64,000 nt of DNA from contig NC_020189.1 of assembly GCF_000315915.1 (NCBI RefSeq), forward strand, positions 186,001 to 250,000. Reading direction: 5' to 3'. The notes under the pieces were generated by a model, which saw nothing but the letters and a program-made list of their open reading frames with translations, was not told where the DNA came from and searched no databases. The translations under genes and the position numbers were made by a program. The first letter of the stretch is position 1. Each line of letters starts with the position of its first letter. Shown here in pieces: positions 61,186 through 64,000 of this stretch. This DNA is from Henningerozyma blattae CBS 6284. Lineage: Eukaryota; Ascomycota; Saccharomycetes; Saccharomycetales; Saccharomycetaceae.

Positions 61186-63591
61186 ATGTCCACCCCCTCC
61201 CACAGGTCCTCGCACTCCTTGAAATCGTCGTTGAAGTTGAAGACCAATCCAAACGCCTCTTCTCATTTGCATGATTTGCCCAACAAAACACACTCCAAAT
61301 CCCTCTCCCTCTCCCACTTGCGTACTTCCTCCGCGTCCTCCATCGACTCCGCAAGTACCACTTCGAGCACCGCTTCCAACAAGTCGGTGAGGTTTGCCGC
61401 GGATCTCTGCAAGGTCAAGTCCTTCCATAAAAACGATAAACCAATCAATATCTCGGAACAACAATCTCCGATACTCTTCAACAACCACATCTCTTCCATG
61501 GGCAATCTGCTGTTGCTTCTGAACGACGACGACGACGACGACGACGACAACGACGACGATGATTTTTTCTACAACGATTCCTTCGCACTAGACGATACTT
61601 CGTTGTTGTTAACTTCGGAACGCTTCTTCCACCACCCCACTGCACAATCACATACCCCCAAACACAACAAAAACATCTTCTTTTGGAATGACGATACAAA
61701 TAATTCCTCCGATTCCTCCTCCTCCTTCTCCGATGATTGTGAGTTTGTTGCTCCTGATGACAAATCCTCCTTGCCCGAACCACACCCTCATTCCTCCTCC
61801 TTCAATTTGATTAATACAAAACTTATATACTCAAACATCCCTCCCACTTCTACTTCCATTATAGACCAAACCAAAAACAACAACATCAAATTAAACTCCT
61901 TGGATTTCAACCCTCATGCAAACACCATCGAGGGCTCTATATATCTACAGAATTTGAATTTCGAAAAATTCGTCCAAATTAAATACACTTTCAACAACTG
62001 GAATTCCATAAATTTCATCACCGCTTTCTACAACAAACCTATCCAACAAAATATCGACGAGTTCAAATTCGTAATAAACTTGAACTCCTTGAAATATCTC
62101 ATCAACAACCAGTTGCAATTGAACAACAACAACTGCCAAGAGACCCATCTACTAGATATCCAATTTTGTTTGAAATACGATGTTTTGAACGAAACTTTTT
62201 ATGATAATAATAATTACAACAATTACAATATCAAAATCACTTTTCAAAAACAATTCCATTACAACAGACCGTCACATACAATTAAGAAATTGGCCAAACC
62301 ACTGGACCCATCTGCGTCTGTCCCTTCCCCTTCCCCACCTCCTGTCGTGCTCCCTGCTGTGAAAACAGCTCACACTTCGGCTAGAAAGTTTAATGATAAT
62401 ACTGATTATTTCAATTCTTCGCCTTTGAAACATTTGTACCATTTTGATTCTCAAAAGAAGAATGATTCTAGAAAGAAAAAGAAACAACAAAATGTGGTGC
62501 AAGAGCAAGAGCAAGAGCAAGAGCAAGAGCAAGAGCAAGAGCAAGAGCAAGAGCAAGAGCAAGAGCAAGAGCAAGAGCAAGAGCAAGTGCAAACACAAGC
62601 GCAAGTGCAAACACAACCCCATCCCCAACCCCAACCCCAACTTGTCTCCCCTCCCCCAGTCGTCGTGGTCCCCACTACTCCTCGCACCTCTTCGAAATAT
62701 AGATATTCCGATCTAAACATTTCCACTTCTATCAATGGTTCTCCAACGGCAAAACATCCTTCATTCTCTTCTCTTTCCTCCACTTCCTCCTCCTCCTCTT
62801 CTTCCAGCACCTCATCTTCCTCCTCAAGTGCCTCTTCCTATTCTTCCGCAGATTCCTCCTTCTTAAAGGATCATTCCACACTTTTTATCCCCAGATATGA
62901 TCCATTACACGTTCTCACTTCCAAAAATCTTCATTCCCATCAATCCATTATAAATGAAACAAATGATGATACTTCTCAATTGTCAAGTGATGACGATGAC
63001 GATGATGATTTCCATAGTATAATCACAGATACCCCTTTGCTACCGGATTCATTCATCTCATCCACTTCTCCTCATTTGAAAAAGAAAATCACTACTACTA
63101 ATTTCACAAAACATAACAATTATTCTGCATACTCAAACTCAAATGATTCAAACGATACTTTAGTAATCTCTTCTTCTCCAATCCCTCAGATTTCAAACCC
63201 GTTCAACCATCACCATTCTCTTTCTCCTTCTCCTTCTCCAAACTTGTTCCCTCAATTGTCACCTTCTCCTTCAAACACTCCAAACCCATTCATGTCCCCG
63301 ACTTTATCACCTTCTCCTACTCCGTTTGTCACTCCTTTGCAAAACAACAACCCTCAGACAAACTCATTTACTAAATTAAAATTACCAACTCCAACTAACC
63401 TAAACAACAATACATCTATATCAATAAACACTAGAAAATTCATTTCAAATCCTTCAAATAAATTCGATTATAAAGCATTTATAAATGATTACAAGAATTA
63501 TACTTCCAAGAATTATAACAATAACAGCAACAACAACAACAACAACAGCAACAACACAAAAAATTTTATAACAACATCAACTAATTCATGA
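61186..63591 (+). CDS. GAC1: Protein phosphatase 1 glycogen-targeting subunit (Gac1/Pig1 family)
   Basis: Targets PP1 (Glc7) to glycogen synthase. The ATG at 61186 gives 801 residues (S. cerevisiae Gac1 793, Pig1 648). The PP1-docking motif is KSVRF at 66-70. A CBM21 carbohydrate-binding domain covers about 230-350 (LDFNPHANTIEGSIYLQNLN, YTFNNWNSINFI). The C-terminal half is low complexity: 14 Glu-Gln dipeptides, Ser-rich and SPSP-rich tracts, and a poly-Asn end. GAC1 and PIG1 are duplicates, and this locus could be either. Codon use shifts from C-ending in the first kilobase to A/T-ending later. Confidence 0.9.
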   Translation: MSTPSHRSSHSLKSSLKLKTNPNASSHLHDLPNKTHSKSLSLSHLRTSSASSIDSASTTSSTASNKSVRFAADLCKVKSFHKNDKPINISEQQSPILFNNHISSMGNLLLLLNDDDDDDDDNDDDDFFYNDSFALDDTSLLLTSERFFHHPTAQSHTPKHNKNIFFWNDDTNNSSDSSSSFSDDCEFVAPDDKSSLPEPHPHSSSFNLINTKLIYSNIPPTSTSIIDQTKNNNIKLNSLDFNPHANTIEGSIYLQNLNFEKFVQIKYTFNNWNSINFITAFYNKPIQQNIDEFKFVINLNSLKYLINNQLQLNNNNCQETHLLDIQFCLKYDVLNETFYDNNNYNNYNIKITFQKQFHYNRPSHTIKKLAKPLDPSASVPSPSPPPVVLPAVKTAHTSARKFNDNTDYFNSSPLKHLYHFDSQKKNDSRKKKKQQNVVQEQEQEQEQEQEQEQEQEQEQEQEQEQEQVQTQAQVQTQPHPQPQPQLVSPPPVVVVPTTPRTSSKYRYSDLNISTSINGSPTAKHPSFSSLSSTSSSSSSSSTSSSSSSASSYSSADSSFLKDHSTLFIPRYDPLHVLTSKNLHSHQSIINETNDDTSQLSSDDDDDDDFHSIITDTPLLPDSFISSTSPHLKKKITTTNFTKHNNYSAYSNSNDSNDTLVISSSPIPQISNPFNHHHSLSPSPSPNLFPQLSPSPSNTPNPFMSPTLSPSPTPFVTPLQNNNPQTNSFTKLKLPTPTNLNNNTSISINTRKFISNPSNKFDYKAFINDYKNYTSKNYNNNSNNNNNNSNNTKNFITTSTNS
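62503..62586 (+). repeat. Hexanucleotide microsatellite (GAGCAA)14 in GAC1/PIG1
   Basis: Fourteen perfect GAGCAA units encode alternating Glu-Gln, followed by related CAA-containing codons. Perfect units suggest recent expansion and likely length variation. Confidence 0.95.
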
Positions 63592-64000
63592 CGCATTAGT
63601 GCAACCGCTAATATGCGTCCCCCCCCCCCTAACAAAGGATAATATTGATATTCATATTTACAATAATTTTAATACAAATTCAACATAATATTACTACTAT
63701 TCCTATTCTTATTACCCCGCCCTAAAACAAGAGAATTTCTTTCGCTTTTAATTTCGCTCTAAGTCGCATTCCCCCTCCCCCCCCCCCCCCCCACTTCACT
63801 TCGCTATGCTTATGCTTTAACCTTTATTATTATTTTTTTTCCCCCTCTTTTTGTTTTTAAACAACCAAAAAATAAATTTTTTTTTTTTTTTTCTTCTTTT
63901 TCTAAAACAACAAATGTATTATAGATTTATTTTTCCTCACCCTTTCTCTGTATTATTGCTTAATTTCATTATCTGCTGTGCGGTTTAATGTAAATATTCA
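63592..64000. other. Right-end intergenic region with C homopolymers
   Basis: No gene. It holds a C10 run near 63619, a longer interrupted C tract at about 63770-63793 and T-rich tracts (63831-63895). Long C runs are unusual in AT-rich yeast spacers and are prone to sequencing length error. Confidence 0.6.

Overview
This window is nuclear DNA from a budding yeast of the family Saccharomycetaceae. Intergenic DNA is very AT-rich, introns carry GTATGT and TACTAAC signals, and almost every gene is recognisable as the counterpart of a Saccharomyces cerevisiae gene. Long Asn-, Gln- and Asp-rich tracts are common. The exact species cannot be told from the sequence alone.

There are two blocks of conserved gene order separated by a gene desert. 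Block 1 (about 0.8-20.0 kb) runs CDC21, SGO1, NUP133, RPF2, GYP1, TRZ1, VPS5, RPL3. It interleaves genes that in S. cerevisiae sit on two sister regions (YOR074C-YOR063W and YKR082W-YKR079C). Block 2 (about 28.5-63.6 kb) runs HRI1, EXG1, MSB1, GSP1, SEC72, GCD7, COQ11, RPS30, YLR287C, LAS17, CTS1, EFM7, a tandem ECI1-type pair, YLR283W, RSO55, YLR278C and GAC1/PIG1. It likewise interleaves YLR301W-YLR273C with YOR188W-YOR178C. Orientation is kept for every gene. Several genes expected between these are absent (for example ALG8, CYT1, MTD1, YSH1, DBP9, MCM5). The best reading is one sister track of a post-whole-genome-duplication genome that lost a different set of duplicates from S. cerevisiae.

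The 8.5 kb between RPL3 and HRI1 holds no intact gene. It contains relics of an LTR family (two near full-length copies of about 450 bp with TG...CA ends, plus fragments), inverted repeats, a diverged tandem repeat and a few reading-frame remnants. It lies exactly at the junction of the two synteny blocks.

The right end, about 56.8-62.2 kb, is a GC-rich island in an otherwise AT-rich window. It spans RSO55 downstream DNA, the YLR278C zinc-cluster gene and the start of GAC1/PIG1, with C/G homopolymers and short tandem repeats.

Other notable points: RPF2 has a 146-nt intron after a 14-nt first exon. The conserved acidic C-terminus of Las17 and a plausible C-terminus of the YLR278C protein both lie one frame away from the main ORF. 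A 24-bp minisatellite of about 15 units lies between LAS17 and CTS1. Clear regulatory sites are MCB elements at CDC21, a Cbf1-Reb1-Cbf1 cluster at GSP1 and Ace2/Swi5-type sites at CTS1.

The genes are mainly housekeeping: nucleotide synthesis, chromosome segregation, nuclear pore and Ran, ribosome and translation, membrane traffic, and cell wall, actin and cell separation (EXG1, MSB1, LAS17, CTS1).
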